Positions 5,318 to 5,886 of a DNA stretch of 5,886 bases are shown here, piece by piece; positions within the stretch are counted from its first letter, which is position 1, and the number at the start of each line of letters is the position of its first letter. This DNA comes from Anaerolineae bacterium. Lineage in GTDB: Bacteria > Chloroflexota > Anaerolineae > J102. Where the stretch lies: the NCBI GenBank assembly GCA_026985975.1, contig JALSPL010000002.1, positions 1-5,886 of the forward strand, in the 5' to 3' direction. The position numbers and the translations under genes were made by a program. The notes under the pieces are model-generated. The model was not told where the DNA came from. It saw only the letters and a list, made by a program, of their open reading frames with translations, and ran no database searches.

Positions 5318-5886
5318 ATGATCACAATGATGAAAATAAGAGGATTATTGGCTTTGATGACGTTGTCGGTGATCATGCTGCTGCTGGCGGCGTGCGGCGG
5401 AACCGCCAGTTCCCCTTCTACTGTCACCGCATCGCTTCCCACAGCGCTGTCGACCCCGACTTCGGCTCCCGCCCCTGCGAAGACGCCAGTTCCGCCCACC
5501 TTCACGCCAACGGCGACGCCCCGGCCCACATCGACATCCACGCCCTCGCCCATGCCCACGCCGACTCCGACCGAGGCCGCCACCTCGACGCCAACCGCGA
5601 GTCCCACCGCACCGCCTCCGCCCAGCGCCACGCCAGCTTCGATCAGCTTTTCGGCGGCTATTCAGCCGATTTTCAGCACGCGTTGCGTCAAATGTCATGC
5701 CGGGAACAACGCACCGCGTGGTCTGCTGCTGGATTCCTACGAGCACGTGCTCCAGGGAAGCGCCCGTCGCCCGGTGGTGTTGCCGGGGGATGCGGATGCC
5801 AGTCAGCTTGTGCGCCGCATCCGCGGTGAGGCGAGGCCCCGAATGCCATTCGACGGGCCTCCTTTCCTCACCGAGGAGCAGATCAT
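5318..5886 (+). CDS. Lipoprotein c-type cytochrome, PSCyt1-like domain (3' partial)
   Basis: The frame runs open to the window edge, giving 189 residues so far. Residues 6-25 are a lipoprotein signal peptide ending in LLLAA-Cys26. Residues 27-110 are a long low-complexity linker of Pro, Thr, Ser and Ala with TPT-type repeats, suited to hold the next domain away from the membrane. From about residue 112 the sequence follows the c-type cytochrome pattern: IQPIFSTRCVKCHAG with heme-binding Cys123, Cys126 and His127, then RGLLLDSYEHVLQG, VVLPGDADASQLVRRI and RMPFDGPPFLTEEQI, where Met176 is the likely second iron ligand. The order LLLDS..., VLPG..S.L and MP..GPP is typical of the single-heme domain first known from planctomycete proteins (PSCyt1) and widespread in Chloroflexota. 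It should carry electrons at the outer face of the membrane; its partner is unknown and may lie downstream, either in the rest of this protein or in the next gene. Other frames over the same DNA are also open, but they give Arg- or Val/Gly-rich shadow products. Confidence 0.93.
   Translation, partial: MITMMKIRGLLALMTLSVIMLLLAACGGTASSPSTVTASLPTALSTPTSAPAPAKTPVPPTFTPTATPRPTSTSTPSPMPTPTPTEAATSTPTASPTAPPPPSATPASISFSAAIQPIFSTRCVKCHAGNNAPRGLLLDSYEHVLQGSARRPVVLPGDADASQLVRRIRGEARPRMPFDGPPFLTEEQI

Noticed and set aside
5191..5829. Overlapping frames in the cytochrome gene on both strands
   Set aside because: They are low-complexity mirrors (Val/Gly, Arg/Gly or Ala/His-rich) of the Pro/Thr linker; only the frame from 5318 has a lipobox and CxxCH.

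Overview
The window looks like chromosomal DNA from a GC-rich, probably monoderm environmental bacterium. The best guess is the phylum Chloroflexota (Anaerolineae- or Caldilineae-like). This rests on style rather than a marker gene: secreted lipoproteins with long Pro/Thr/Ser/Ala linkers, a sortase, an LPxTG-like C-terminus, and intergenic DNA full of short heptad or decad repeats. No rRNA, tRNA, CRISPR array or intact mobile element was seen.

Layout. (1) Positions 2-1368, + strand: the 3' end of an OB-fold gene overlaps by one base (TGATG) a membrane-anchored SGNH/GDSL hydrolase related to the AlgX/AlgJ style of acetyl-transfer proteins. (2) Positions 1378-1884, - strand: a convergent small gene for a soluble, helical, charged protein, closed by a good intrinsic terminator. 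(3) Positions 1885-2290: a gene-poor stretch with heptad repeats arranged as a hairpin and a perfect 12-bp palindrome with an ACGT centre. (4) Positions 2291-3865: a secreted, cysteine-free, 524-residue protein, probably an alpha/alpha toroid, ending in LPTTGG. It is followed by a strong terminator. (5) Positions 3937-4821: a sortase with His, Cys and Arg catalytic residues in place and, unusually, a lipobox instead of a plain signal anchor. (6) Positions 4822-5317: about 500 bases without a gene, holding a phased GACGAA/TTCGTC array, a perfect hairpin, a heptad array and a second hairpin. (7) Positions 5318-5886: the start of a lipoprotein c-type cytochrome with one CxxCH site (PSCyt1 type), cut by the window edge.

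How the genes may work together. All four of the largest products carry an export or anchoring signal, so the window is mainly a cell-surface neighbourhood. The most interesting unit is the LPTTGG protein beside a sortase. It reads as a dedicated substrate-enzyme pair, but the substrate lacks the usual hydrophobic segment and basic tail, and the sortase seems to be lipid-anchored. The terminator between them leaves almost no room for a separate promoter, so sortase expression may depend on read-through. The cytochrome lipoprotein may belong to a separate respiratory or surface-redox unit extending beyond the window.
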